This document shows, piece by piece, positions 49,488-59,514 of a stretch of DNA of 64,000 bases. Each line of letters starts with the position of its first letter. The first letter of the stretch is position 1. The translations under genes were made by a program, and so were the position numbers. The notes beneath the pieces are model-generated. The model worked only from the letters and a program-made list of their open reading frames with translations. It did not search any database and was not told the origin of the DNA. Source of the stretch: Phycisphaerae bacterium (GTDB taxonomy: Bacteria; Planctomycetota; Phycisphaerae; UBA1845; CAIVHJ01); contig JAJVHX010000011.1 of assembly GCA_022072405.1 (NCBI GenBank), positions 186,001 through 250,000 of the forward strand, written 5' to 3'.

Positions 49488-52400
49488 TCATGCGACCGCT
49501 GAAGCGACTTCGTCGCGATTCTGTTCAAAACGGACGCTGACCCGTCGGGAGACGCCCGGCTCCTGCATGGTGATACCGTACAGCGTGCCTGCCACCTGCA
49601 TGGTCCGTTTGGAGTGGGTGATGATGATAAATTGCGACTGATCCAGAAATTCACGAACGATGGCGTTGAAGCGTTCGTTATTGGCTTCATCGAGGGCCGC
49701 GTCAACTTCATCCAGAAATACAAAAGGCGAGGGCTTGGCCCGGAAGATACTCATCAGCAGGGCGATGGCGGTCATCGTTTTTTCACCGCCCGACATCAAC
49801 GAGATCGCCTGTAATTCCTTGCCCGGAGGTTTGGCGAGTATTTCGATACCTGCTTCCAGGATGTCGGGGCAGGTGGGGTCGAGCACCAGATCGGCTTTTC
49901 CGCCCCCGAATAACTTGCGGAACATCTGTTGGAAGTGATCGCGGACCTGCTGGAATATGGCTGCGAACCGTTCGCGTGATTCGTCATTCAACCGGGTGAT
50001 CAGCTCTTCCAGTTGCCGTCGGGAATCTTCGAGGTCCTGCCGCTGGGTATTGAGGAAAGTCAGCCGCTGCTCAAGCTCATCCTGTTCAGCGATGGCTTCG
50101 AGGTTGATATGGCCCAGTTTGCTGATCTTGTCGCGTAATTCCTGAATCTCGGTTTCCACGGCCGACCAGTCCTGCTCCTGTTCCTGAAAACTCTGATAGG
50201 CTGATTCCAGCTCGATCTGCAGTTCTTCACGGACCCGCAGGCAGAGTTCATCCTGGCGGAGCGACGCTTCCTGAAGCTTCATCTGCAGCTGATGGATCAG
50301 CTCTTCCTGCTGATGCAGTTCCTGGCGTAAACACTTGCTTTGTTCAGCCAGTTGTTCACGTACGAAGCGTTGTTCCTCTCGCTGGCGACGCCAGGCGGTA
50401 TCCTGCTGTTCATGAGCAGCCAGCTCGCCTTCCAGCCGGACCAATTCCTGTCGCGTCGCCATGATGGCATCCGCCGCCTGTTGTAGACGCTGCTGACACT
50501 GGACGATCTGCTCCACCTGTTGTTGCGAATTTTGACGGGTGTTATCCAGGGATTGCTGCAGCGCATGAATGTTATTCAGCGTGGCTGATTTTTTTTCCGC
50601 CAGTTTGCCGGCTTCGACCCGCGCCGTGGTCAGTCGTTCGGAGAGGGCCTGTCGCTCCTGGGCCAACTGATCCAGCTGCAGACGGTAGGAAGTGATCACG
50701 GTCTCGCGATCCACATTCCGTTGCTGGAGGGCTTCAAGCGATTCGCGGTGGCGGCGGGTTTCCTCGACTGCCGCGGTGATCTGGCCTTCCAGCAGCTGTA
50801 CCTCACCGGTGATCAGGGGTTGCTCGCGGGTCAGCCGTTGAATCGCTTCCTGAGCATGTTGTAATTCGGCCTGGCTCTGGGCCCGCACCGTGTGATTCTG
50901 ATAGATCGCATTGCGTAACTCATGGATCAATTGCTCGAGATGTTCGGCAGCGGTGGTCAGTTGCTGAGCCTGATCCTGGTGCTCGTTGATCTGCTGATCC
51001 AGTTGGCGGAGCTGTCGATTGACATCGCGTAACCGGCTCTTGCGTGAAATCAGTCCGGTGCGCGCTGATTTTGGACCCAGGGTAATCTGCCCTCGACTAT
51101 CCACGATGGTACCGTCCCGGGTGATGAATTGATGGTTCTGCGTATCCTGGGTGGAGAGCTGTAATGCGGTCGCCAGTGAATCAACAATAATGGTGCGACC
51201 GAGCAGATATTTCGCCAGGTACTCCAGTGGTTCGGGATATTTCACCAGGTCCAATGCCCGGGCTACAAAACCGGTAGCCCCCGAGTAACTCGGCCCGTTC
51301 ATGACCGGACCGAGACGATCCAGACAGATCAGGTGCAAGCGGCCTTTCAGCGTGCCCAGCTCACCATTGAGTGCCAGAAATCGTTCGCTGTCCGCGATGA
51401 CCAGATGCTGGGCCCAGTATTCGAGTGCGGACTCTATCAGTTGAGCATGTTCCAGGTCGGTCGAAAAGATATCCGCCACCATGCCGATAATCGATTGCAG
51501 CCGGTGATTGTCCGGTTCAGCAGTACGTCGATGTAGAAGGTCGCGGACGGCCTGGTCCACACCTTCCATCTTGTTCTCGAGATCCTGCAGTAGCTGTTGT
51601 TCAGAGCGTAAACCGCTCCGCTCCGCCTTCATCGTCATCAATTCATCGCCGACCACGTGGCGTTGCCGCTTCAGTCGATCCAGTTCCTGTAATTTTTCCT
51701 CCAGCCGGTGCTGTTCCCGGCCGGTCAACTCGTCCACCTGCTGCAGGTGATCCTGGGCGACGGCTTTTCGGTGCAGTAATTCCTCCAGTTGGACACTGAT
51801 CTGGCTGTCTCGATCAACCAACTGGCTGATTTTCTGCCGCAACGTGTTTTGTGTCAGGTCCAGCTCAGTCAGGCGATTTTTCTGTTCAGCACTATCGCGC
51901 AACAGATCGATGATTCCGCTTTTTTCATCTTCCAGGGTGGCTTGCAGTTGAACGATCTGGCGGGAGAGCAACTGATCTTCCGCCAACAGGGCCTGGGCTT
52001 GTTCCGCCTGCTGCCGACTTTCGGTTTCCAGGGTGGGCAGTTTCTCCTGTTCAACCTGCAGTGAAGCTTCCAGCTTTTGCAGCCGCTCCAGCTCCTGAGC
52101 CGCCTGTTGGCGATAAGTCTCCAGCATTTCCTTCTGTTCGAACTGCCGATGTTCGTTCTGCCGGATGCGTTCCTGCAGGGTGGTGATCTGGGCCTGCAAC
52201 TGCGAAGCTTGCTGCTGGTGTTGTTCGATGGTCTGGTCCAGATGCAGCAATTCTGTTTCCAACCGGGCGATATCAGCATCCTGCTGCGCGAAGCGGCTGT
52301 TGATAGCTATGCAGTGGTCCGACAGGGCGGTTTGTTCCTGCTGCAGACGCTGGTGGGTCTGGTTAAGGCGATGAAATTCCGCCAGGGCGAACGAGGCTCG

Positions 52401-53075
52401 CAGTTCGCGATAGCGCTGATCATATTCCTGGAATTTCCGGGCGCGGCCGGCCTGAATACGCACACCGCGCAACCGCCGATCCAGTTCATCGATAATGTCC
52501 TGGGCCCGCAGCAGATTCTGCTGGGTTCGTTCGAGCTTACGCTCCGCCTCCCGCCGGCGAACTTTGTATTTGCTGACCCCGGCGGCTTCTTCGAATATCA
52601 GGCGGCGTTCCTGAGGGTTGGATTTGAGCAGAATATCCACCCGTCCCTGTTCAATCACCGAATAAGCATCGACCCCCACGCCGGTATCGAGAAACAGTTC
52701 GCGGACATCCTTCAGTCGGCAGGGTTGCAGGTTGAGCAGGTATTCGCTCTCACCGCTGCGGAACAGGCGACGGGAGACAGCCACCTCGAGCTGTTCCACC
52801 GCCAGAGTCCGATCGGAATTGTCGAAAATCAGATCGACCTGGGCGCAGCCGCTGCTTTTGCGGCTGCTGGAGCCGTTGAAGATCATGTCCATCATCTGAT
52901 CGCCGCGCAGGCTTTTGGCCGACTGTTCGCCCAGCACCCATTTCACGGCGTCCACCACGTTGCTCTTGCCGCAGCCATTCGGGCCGACAATACAGGTGAT
53001 GCCCGCGTCGAAATCAAACTCGGTCTTATCGGGAAAACTTTTGAATCCGCTCAGGATGACTTTCTTGAGGATCAT
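49488..53075 (-). CDS. smc: Chromosome segregation protein SMC
   Basis: A 1195-residue ATPase of the condensin complex, which organises and segregates the chromosome. The N-terminal head has Walker A GPNGCGKSN (residues 31-39). Two long coiled coils flank a hinge around residues 510-680. The C-terminal head has the signature SGGEKTMTAIALL and Walker B FVFLDEVDAALDEAN. The start is the ATG at 53075 (MILKKVILSGFKSF), the family's own start; a TTG at 53102 would add nine unrelated residues. No scpA or scpB is adjacent. Confidence 0.96.
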   Translation of the reverse strand: MILKKVILSGFKSFPDKTEFDFDAGITCIVGPNGCGKSNVVDAVKWVLGEQSAKSLRGDQMMDMIFNGSSSRKSSGCAQVDLIFDNSDRTLAVEQLEVAVSRRLFRSGESEYLLNLQPCRLKDVRELFLDTGVGVDAYSVIEQGRVDILLKSNPQERRLIFEEAAGVSKYKVRRREAERKLERTQQNLLRAQDIIDELDRRLRGVRIQAGRARKFQEYDQRYRELRASFALAEFHRLNQTHQRLQQEQTALSDHCIAINSRFAQQDADIARLETELLHLDQTIEQHQQQASQLQAQITTLQERIRQNEHRQFEQKEMLETYRQQAAQELERLQKLEASLQVEQEKLPTLETESRQQAEQAQALLAEDQLLSRQIVQLQATLEDEKSGIIDLLRDSAEQKNRLTELDLTQNTLRQKISQLVDRDSQISVQLEELLHRKAVAQDHLQQVDELTGREQHRLEEKLQELDRLKRQRHVVGDELMTMKAERSGLRSEQQLLQDLENKMEGVDQAVRDLLHRRTAEPDNHRLQSIIGMVADIFSTDLEHAQLIESALEYWAQHLVIADSERFLALNGELGTLKGRLHLICLDRLGPVMNGPSYSGATGFVARALDLVKYPEPLEYLAKYLLGRTIIVDSLATALQLSTQDTQNHQFITRDGTIVDSRGQITLGPKSARTGLISRKSRLRDVNRQLRQLDQQINEHQDQAQQLTTAAEHLEQLIHELRNAIYQNHTVRAQSQAELQHAQEAIQRLTREQPLITGEVQLLEGQITAAVEETRRHRESLEALQQRNVDRETVITSYRLQLDQLAQERQALSERLTTARVEAGKLAEKKSATLNNIHALQQSLDNTRQNSQQQVEQIVQCQQRLQQAADAIMATRQELVRLEGELAAHEQQDTAWRRQREEQRFVREQLAEQSKCLRQELHQQEELIHQLQMKLQEASLRQDELCLRVREELQIELESAYQSFQEQEQDWSAVETEIQELRDKISKLGHINLEAIAEQDELEQRLTFLNTQRQDLEDSRRQLEELITRLNDESRERFAAIFQQVRDHFQQMFRKLFGGGKADLVLDPTCPDILEAGIEILAKPPGKELQAISLMSGGEKTMTAIALLMSIFRAKPSPFVFLDEVDAALDEANNERFNAIVREFLDQSQFIIITHSKRTMQVAGTLYGITMQEPGVSRRVSVRFEQNRDEVASAVA

Positions 53076-53328
53076 GCGTTGGGGAAACCTCCCTGTTTCC
53101 AAGGCTGGCCGTCCGTCCCGGACGTTATGGTCAATGTTGCCGTCGCGCCCGCCGGCTGATCATCGACTCGGGGAGTGTAACATATTATCCCAACTGACAG
53201 CAATGGTTTTATCGTCCAAAGCATCGCTTCTTCCGCATGATTAGCTGTTCGTGCAGTATGTTCAAACCTGGGTTAAGCTGAAAAATCCCCGAACAATTCT
53301 CGCGATAAACCGGGTGAGTGATCTGGTA

Positions 53329-55095
53329 TTACAATTCTGATTCCGGGCGGCCGAGGCGACGTTGTGAAGTGCCGATCATTTCCAGCGCCGAAACACGTTC
53401 CAGGCGGAAGGCGGCAGCCAGGGTCGAGTTTTCGCATAATGACGCCAGCACTTCGAGCAACTGATTGTAAGTCAGCCCCAGTCCGGAAACCTGGCCAAAT
53501 TTGTCTTCGTCTGCTTTTTGCCCGAGCAGTTTGATCAGAGCATAAGTATCCAGCGGCACTTCCACAGTGGGAGAGGTTCGACCGCCGGGAGTGGTGCGCA
53601 GAAGGGCGATCTGATCGGACCCGGCTTCGGCGTTAATGGTGACGACATTATGCGGGTGAATGTAAAAGACCGGTGTGCGGATCGGTACCTGGCCGATGAC
53701 GTACAATCGCGCCTGGCCCTCTACCTGCGCGGAGATGATCGGCTGCTGGGTACTGATCGGCAGATATTCCAGCGTAAATTGTTGGCCCAGTTCCTCATTC
53801 ATCACATCTAGATCCTGATGTTCCACCAGACCCTTCAGGGCTTGTACACGAACGCGCGGATCCAGATCGGAAGCTGCCAGCTCGTACAGGGTTTCGGCGG
53901 CCTGGGGAGCGGACACCGCCCGGCCAAGCTCCTGGATCGCTTCCAACTGGAAGTTGCTGTCGGGATTTTTCGCGTGTTCACGCAGCACATTAACAGCCAG
54001 TCGATCCTCCAAACGCAATCCTGCACGGGAGGCATAGAAATGGACGTGTGGGCGGGGGTGGGTATAGAGATTGCGCAATATGGGCTTGATGGATTTGCCC
54101 AGACCTTCCAACGCCAATGAGATATTGTCGTGCGGGGCATCCAGATCGGTCAGTTCATCCGCCAATCGGCGGGCTTGTTGTTCGGAAAAGGCCGGATCGT
54201 CACTGAGATAGAGATGGCGAACCAGAGCCAGGAATTCCGCCTCCATACCCAGGTAACTGTCAGGTATATGCAGCTTGACGAAGGCTGGTGATTCGGCGGT
54301 AGCGATTTTATCGGTTCCACCAAAACGGTTATTGATGCGATTTTGAATACGAATGGCCAGAGCGTAGGAGGGCGAATTCAGTACCAGACCAACCCGTCGA
54401 TCTTCCAGATTCAGCCCGCCACCAATCACTTTACCCAATCGTAAATTGCGATCATCAACGGGTTTCTCCGGGTTGGCGTTGAACGGATTGATAAACACCG
54501 GTCCGGAACCGCGAGCCAGTATTTTGCCTTCCTGGACCAGTTCTTCGCCCACCATACGGAATAGACGCAACTCGCAGGTATAGAGGAAGCCGCCTTCGAT
54601 CGAGCTGGTTTCTGTTCCCGGCAGCGCTTGAACGGTCAGATCGAATCGCGTGCCGCGAAGTGCAGCCGATGGGATACTACCCTGCACCAGCACTACGGCT
54701 GTATCAGGTGAACCGACCATTTTTTCAGGAGAAAGATCTTCCAATCCCAGCCGAGAATCACCAAAACCATATTTTCGAATGTCCTTGAGCAGTCGCGAAC
54801 GAACCGCATCGGGACAAGTGCGCGAACCGCGGCCATCCAGCCCGACGACCAGTCCGTAACCCCGGACACGCATGGCCTGCAGACCCTGAATCTGTATCTG
54901 TTCACCAATCGTGCCGCGCGTCGCCGCAGAATTGGCCAGTCGATCGAGTGATTGACGATATTCAGATGAGGGGGCAGACGGTGCTTCGGTAGTTTTCTCG
55001 CGCCGTGACCATCCTTCACACCCACTGATCAGGAGCACGATACACAACCAGAGAACATTGCATACTTTCGATTTGGGTAGCAGTGTCATTTTCAT
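53329..55095 (-). CDS. FlgI-like (flagellar P-ring-like) lipoprotein with HEAT-like repeats
   Basis: A 588-residue protein with a signal ending in lipobox LISGC (Cys about 26). Residues about 65-300 resemble FlgI: VRGYGLVVGLDGRGS, a central domain with PGTETSSIEGG, and LRLGKVIGGGLNLEDRRVGLVL. The rest (about 330-470) forms short helical repeats of HEAT/armadillo type (LQLEAIQELGRAVSAPQAAETLYELAASDLDPRVRVQALKGL in pattern), then beta structure. Typical FlgI is about 370 residues and is not a lipoprotein. It may be a planctomycete P-ring variant or a FlgI-derived protein of another envelope structure. Apart from fliN, no flagellar genes are in the window. Confidence 0.65.
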   Translation of the reverse strand: MKMTLLPKSKVCNVLWLCIVLLISGCEGWSRREKTTEAPSAPSSEYRQSLDRLANSAATRGTIGEQIQIQGLQAMRVRGYGLVVGLDGRGSRTCPDAVRSRLLKDIRKYGFGDSRLGLEDLSPEKMVGSPDTAVVLVQGSIPSAALRGTRFDLTVQALPGTETSSIEGGFLYTCELRLFRMVGEELVQEGKILARGSGPVFINPFNANPEKPVDDRNLRLGKVIGGGLNLEDRRVGLVLNSPSYALAIRIQNRINNRFGGTDKIATAESPAFVKLHIPDSYLGMEAEFLALVRHLYLSDDPAFSEQQARRLADELTDLDAPHDNISLALEGLGKSIKPILRNLYTHPRPHVHFYASRAGLRLEDRLAVNVLREHAKNPDSNFQLEAIQELGRAVSAPQAAETLYELAASDLDPRVRVQALKGLVEHQDLDVMNEELGQQFTLEYLPISTQQPIISAQVEGQARLYVIGQVPIRTPVFYIHPHNVVTINAEAGSDQIALLRTTPGGRTSPTVEVPLDTYALIKLLGQKADEDKFGQVSGLGLTYNQLLEVLASLCENSTLAAAFRLERVSALEMIGTSQRRLGRPESEL

Positions 55096-55158
55096 GCACA
55101 GGTCCTATATCAGGGATGAAAAACTTAAGTATATGTATGGTATGCGATTAGAGCAAGA

Positions 55159-58100
55159 CTAATTTGGTGATGTTCCTTTTGTTGCCTGATCCTTCCAACC
55201 CACCCATCCCTCTGCTTCCTGTGTCAACAACAGATGATCATAGAGCCAGACCTGCATCGGGTGAGGCATCGGGCCTACCTGTTGTCCGTGCTGTTGCAAG
55301 TCGAGCTGACGATCCAGCTGCACGGGTCGATGTTCGAAGAAGGCCCAGTGATTAAGTTGATCCTGATCTGGTTGCCGGATCATCACCACCAGCCAATCAG
55401 CGGCCAGGGCGGCCCAGTCCAGAAAACAATTTTCCGGCATCTGCAGCACACCCAGCAGCCGGCCATTATAGGGATCAAGGCTCAGAATCCGTCGATTATC
55501 CAGGGCATAGAGTTCATCCGGACCATCCAGTACGTGCACCAATGCCGGTCGCCTGCCGATCGGGGCGGATCGCCACATCTCTTCACCATCATGCAGGCTG
55601 AGCTTGCTCAGATGCAGGCCATCCAGCGTCAACACAATGCCATCAAGCCCCACAGACAGGGACTGATGAACGAAATCCTTTCCCAAGGTCTTCTGCCATT
55701 CAATCGTTCCATTCCAGGGATTCAGAGCCAGGCATTTTTGTCCGCAGAGCAGCAGAACCAGCCCAACTGGTGTCGGGCGAATCTCTACGATCGGTTCGGA
55801 GAACGTCAGCGCTATGCGATGTAATACCTCGCCATTGGCGGCGTTGATCACCACCAGCCGCTGGAGTTGATTTTCGACTGAGCGATAGATGAGGTGATAA
55901 TCATCCAGGCTAACGGCTTGCTGCGGTAGGTCCGCCAGTTGTCGCTGCCAGAGGGATACGCCCCGGGAAATATCCCAGGCCACTGCCTCGCCATCACTGC
56001 GTAAACTCACCAGTACATCATCCTGCAACACATGAGTCAGCCAATATGGAAATTGTTCCCAGTCGGTATTCGGCGCATTGGCCAGTGCGGGCCATTCGCC
56101 ATACGACCAGAGCAGCGATCCGTCATTGGGTTGCAGGGCCTGCACCTGATAACGATTAGCCAGGATGATGGCTCCCTGGAGATTGGCCAGCAGACGCGGT
56201 GTCTCTCCTGCGGGTAACTGCACCGACCAGGCGGATTGACCATCTGCGGCACGATAGCAGGTAAGTTGCTGTTTACGCAGAATCAGAATTCGCGACCAGT
56301 CCGCCTGGGCATGATTGATAAAATCGGCCGTCAGCAGTTGATCGCCTTCCTCTCGGAGTATAGTCCACGCGCGAGCCAGCGGCGGTTGCATAGCGGGTAA
56401 ACGGCGGCGGGAGGGTACGCCTCCGCGTATCAGATCATCGAGACAGTTGCGCAGTGATTGCTGGTTTCCCTGAGTCGTGACCTGAGCCTGCGGGAATAAT
56501 TGTGTACCGCGACTCAGCCATTGATAGGCCAGATCACGCCGATCCGCCAGCACATAACACTCCGCCAACCAGAGCATCGCCTGGGGTTGATCTATCTCTG
56601 CGGGATATTGCAACAGGGCCCGGTAGTAATATTGAGCCGCCTGAATCGGCTGGGTGTCGCGCAGCCACTGTGCTCGATTCAGCAGCGCCTTGGGCGCCGC
56701 CAGACTGTTGGGATATTGCTCGATCACCTGATCCAGGCGCGGTGAATCATGACTCTGCAGCCCAGCCAGCAAAATGCCATCCGCCTGCTCATCCAGCGTG
56801 CGATAAACCTCCCGACCCTGCTGCTCGATCAACTGCTGGATGGCTTCGCGACAGGCCCGACGCGCCGTCAGGGGTTCTGTCCCGCCGGTCGGCCAGGGCT
56901 GATCATGCAAAGAGCGATCACTAAGCACCTGCTGGTAGACGCGAACGGCGGTGACGGGTTGCTGATCGTCCTGGTAAAGCTGGGCCAACCGAGCTTTTTG
57001 TTGCACCGCACCGGCGGGATCAGGCGCCCAGTTGCCGGCGAGAATCAACAATTGAGTCGCCATCGCGCGATCGGGTGGATCCAGATGCAGATAGCTGTCG
57101 CTGAAATCCAGGAGGTCGCGGAACAGGCGACTGCGAAATTCATCCGTGGTATTGCCGGACGGTGCCATAGCCCGTTGCACGGTGGTTTGAACCATGGTCC
57201 AGCCCTGAGCCAGATCGGCGGTTTTCTGTTCGCCGGGGGGCTGAGTTGCGGCTGTTCGATAAATCACCTCGGCGAAGCGCAGCGCCGGCCAGGGGTCATC
57301 CGGCTGGGCATCCATCTCCGCCTGCATCCGGTCAAAAACCTTCCGTCGGATGCCGTACATCGTCAGGTGATCATTCCCGGCAATCAGCAGGTGCTCCCCT
57401 ACAGGAATAACATTGCCGGCTTCTTCGATGCTGCTCCAGGGGACGATCAGTTTTCGCTCGCCCTCCAGCGAATAGGAGAACAGACCCAGATCGGTTGAAA
57501 CAATAATGGCTGAACTGGTCAGCAGCGGTCGGCCCATTAAGTGTTCACTATCCAGCGGTTGGGACCAGAGCATCTGCCCGCTGGTCAGTGACCAGGCCCA
57601 GACGGTATCGCCGGCACCATATAGCCGGCCATTCTGCCAGCCCAGTAGTGTACGCACATTCGCGAGTATACTCTTGTTGATGCTCTGCTGAATGGAGCCG
57701 GTCTCGAGATTCAGCAGTAGCAGATTATCACTGTCGAGGGGGATGATCGCGAGCTGTGCCGGAATCGATTCGTCCGTCGGACTAAGCTGGCTGGGTATCA
57801 AAATCGGCGGGTTGTAATCCCATGAACAGAGATTATTGAGAATGCTCTGCGACCAGACCGAGGTTTCATCACCAGTGGAATTAGTTTCATAAATGCGCAA
57901 CCATTCCACCAGCCCGGTTACCGCATCGATACTGGCGATGGTGCCCAGTTGTGAAGCGACGATGATCCGTTGACCGAACTGGCTGATGATCGCCTGGGTC
58001 GGTCGTCGAAAACCGAATCCGCCGATAGATGAACTGCCCAGGTGAGTTTTCCAGCGTAAGGCACCCTGGCGATCGAAACACCACAGATACGCATCTTCAA

Positions 58101-59514
58101 AACCAAATGCTTTTCGCCGGCGGACCATGGTATATACGCCGGTGCCACTGACGAGGGGTGGGCCTTCAAAATACACTTCACGCGAATCTTCGCCGAATTC
58201 TTCCGGACTGACCTGCCAGCGATGCTCACCCGTAGTAGCTTCGACACAGAGCAGGGCAGATTGCCCCCTGCTGGTTTGATAGCCATAGTAGGTCAGCGGC
58301 TGGTGACCGATGACGGCAAATAGTTCGTGGCCCGTGACTGTCGTACCGAGCAGCATCGGTATGCTCTGATCACTCCAGACCTGCTCGCTGCCGCTTTCGG
58401 GCATAGGGGAGAGGTTCCATTCCAGCGTACCGCTGTCAGCCGCCAAAGCCCACAATCGGGAATGATCCTGAAAATACAAGCGCTGGCCGTCGCTCGCCGG
58501 GTACAATGCCAGGAATTTGCCTTTCTGGCGGGCACTGCGAAAACTGCTGCTTTGCAATACACCTTCCGCACCGGTAATGGTGCTGGGGGCAAAATTCTGA
58601 AAGGTCCAGAGCGGGGCGGAGGGCATGGAAGACAGTTGTTCAAGGCGTTGCCGGGTCAGGTCGCCTCCCCAGGTCGGCCATTGGCCCGCGGTTCGCGGTT
58701 TAATGACATTTCTTTGCCATTGTTCGGCCTGCTCCAGCCATTCCGGTAATAACGTCTCAACGGTTTGTTTTTTCCCCAGCCACTCCATGGGGTAATCTTT
58801 CAGTTCCGGCCCATGTTGTTGCAGGATGGTGTCCACCGCCGATCGTTTTCCTGCGAGCGCCAGACTCATGACCAGCCGCGCGCTCCATTCTGTTCGTGAG
58901 GCCTGACGGTCGGGATGGGTGCTTAAAAGCTGCTGATAAATTTCCGCAGCCAGTTCGAATTCACCTCTTTCCAGCCATAGCTGTGCCAGCATATTCGCGG
59001 TCTGTGTGGCGGCGGAAGTGCAGTAGTACTCTTCAATGACATTCATCAGTTGCGTCGGGTTACGGGTAGCGAGCGCATCGGCGGCTGCTTGTTCGGCGAT
59101 TGATTCATAACGACTCCGGTAGGCAGCCAGGCCTTCCGCAGGCCAGGAGGCGATCAGTTCATTGATATAAAGTCGGATGCTGACATACAGCCCGGGTTCG
59201 CGGGCGATGACCTGACGACCATGGAGTTTCAGCAGTTGTTCCAACTGGTCAAGCACCAGCGGCCATTGTCGGGCTTCTACCAGTTGCTGAATGTCCTTCA
59301 AGGATTCTTCGGCTTTGAAACTGTCGCTGACAAAAACATTCTGCGAGGTGGTGCCGGGCGGTTCATCAACCAGAGGCGGCTCCTGGGCTGAGACCTTTCC
59401 GGTGGGGATGAGCAGGATGACGATTATGATCGCCCGGAGCACGCTCCTGAGCTTTCGCCCTAATAAGGCAATAAACAGCCGATTCTGCAGAATGTGCTTC
59501 ATGCCCAGATTCAT
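55159..59514 (-). CDS. Secreted giant PQQ-propeller/TPR protein
   Basis: A 1451-residue protein. A cleavable signal peptide ends at about residue 44 (KVSAQ). The next 200 residues are TPR-like (MNVIEEYYCTSAATQTANML and similar), followed by a PQQ-type beta-propeller (about 300-720, with repeated LWALAADSG and LLCVEATTGEHRW patterns), a second TPR region (about 760-1050), and a second propeller (about 1070-1420). Such proteins are widespread in planctomycetes with unknown roles, perhaps scaffold or sensor functions outside the cytoplasm. Start ATG overlaps the mtnP stop (ATGA). Confidence 0.85.
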   Translation of the reverse strand: MNLGMKHILQNRLFIALLGRKLRSVLRAIIIVILLIPTGKVSAQEPPLVDEPPGTTSQNVFVSDSFKAEESLKDIQQLVEARQWPLVLDQLEQLLKLHGRQVIAREPGLYVSIRLYINELIASWPAEGLAAYRSRYESIAEQAAADALATRNPTQLMNVIEEYYCTSAATQTANMLAQLWLERGEFELAAEIYQQLLSTHPDRQASRTEWSARLVMSLALAGKRSAVDTILQQHGPELKDYPMEWLGKKQTVETLLPEWLEQAEQWQRNVIKPRTAGQWPTWGGDLTRQRLEQLSSMPSAPLWTFQNFAPSTITGAEGVLQSSSFRSARQKGKFLALYPASDGQRLYFQDHSRLWALAADSGTLEWNLSPMPESGSEQVWSDQSIPMLLGTTVTGHELFAVIGHQPLTYYGYQTSRGQSALLCVEATTGEHRWQVSPEEFGEDSREVYFEGPPLVSGTGVYTMVRRRKAFGFEDAYLWCFDRQGALRWKTHLGSSSIGGFGFRRPTQAIISQFGQRIIVASQLGTIASIDAVTGLVEWLRIYETNSTGDETSVWSQSILNNLCSWDYNPPILIPSQLSPTDESIPAQLAIIPLDSDNLLLLNLETGSIQQSINKSILANVRTLLGWQNGRLYGAGDTVWAWSLTSGQMLWSQPLDSEHLMGRPLLTSSAIIVSTDLGLFSYSLEGERKLIVPWSSIEEAGNVIPVGEHLLIAGNDHLTMYGIRRKVFDRMQAEMDAQPDDPWPALRFAEVIYRTAATQPPGEQKTADLAQGWTMVQTTVQRAMAPSGNTTDEFRSRLFRDLLDFSDSYLHLDPPDRAMATQLLILAGNWAPDPAGAVQQKARLAQLYQDDQQPVTAVRVYQQVLSDRSLHDQPWPTGGTEPLTARRACREAIQQLIEQQGREVYRTLDEQADGILLAGLQSHDSPRLDQVIEQYPNSLAAPKALLNRAQWLRDTQPIQAAQYYYRALLQYPAEIDQPQAMLWLAECYVLADRRDLAYQWLSRGTQLFPQAQVTTQGNQQSLRNCLDDLIRGGVPSRRRLPAMQPPLARAWTILREEGDQLLTADFINHAQADWSRILILRKQQLTCYRAADGQSAWSVQLPAGETPRLLANLQGAIILANRYQVQALQPNDGSLLWSYGEWPALANAPNTDWEQFPYWLTHVLQDDVLVSLRSDGEAVAWDISRGVSLWQRQLADLPQQAVSLDDYHLIYRSVENQLQRLVVINAANGEVLHRIALTFSEPIVEIRPTPVGLVLLLCGQKCLALNPWNGTIEWQKTLGKDFVHQSLSVGLDGIVLTLDGLHLSKLSLHDGEEMWRSAPIGRRPALVHVLDGPDELYALDNRRILSLDPYNGRLLGVLQMPENCFLDWAALAADWLVVMIRQPDQDQLNHWAFFEHRPVQLDRQLDLQQHGQQVGPMPHPMQVWLYDHLLLTQEAEGWVGWKDQATKGTSPN

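Noticed and set aside
52077-53159. A 360-codon plus-strand open frame
   Set aside because: It is antisense to the coiled coil and N-terminal head of smc, and has no recognisable motif.
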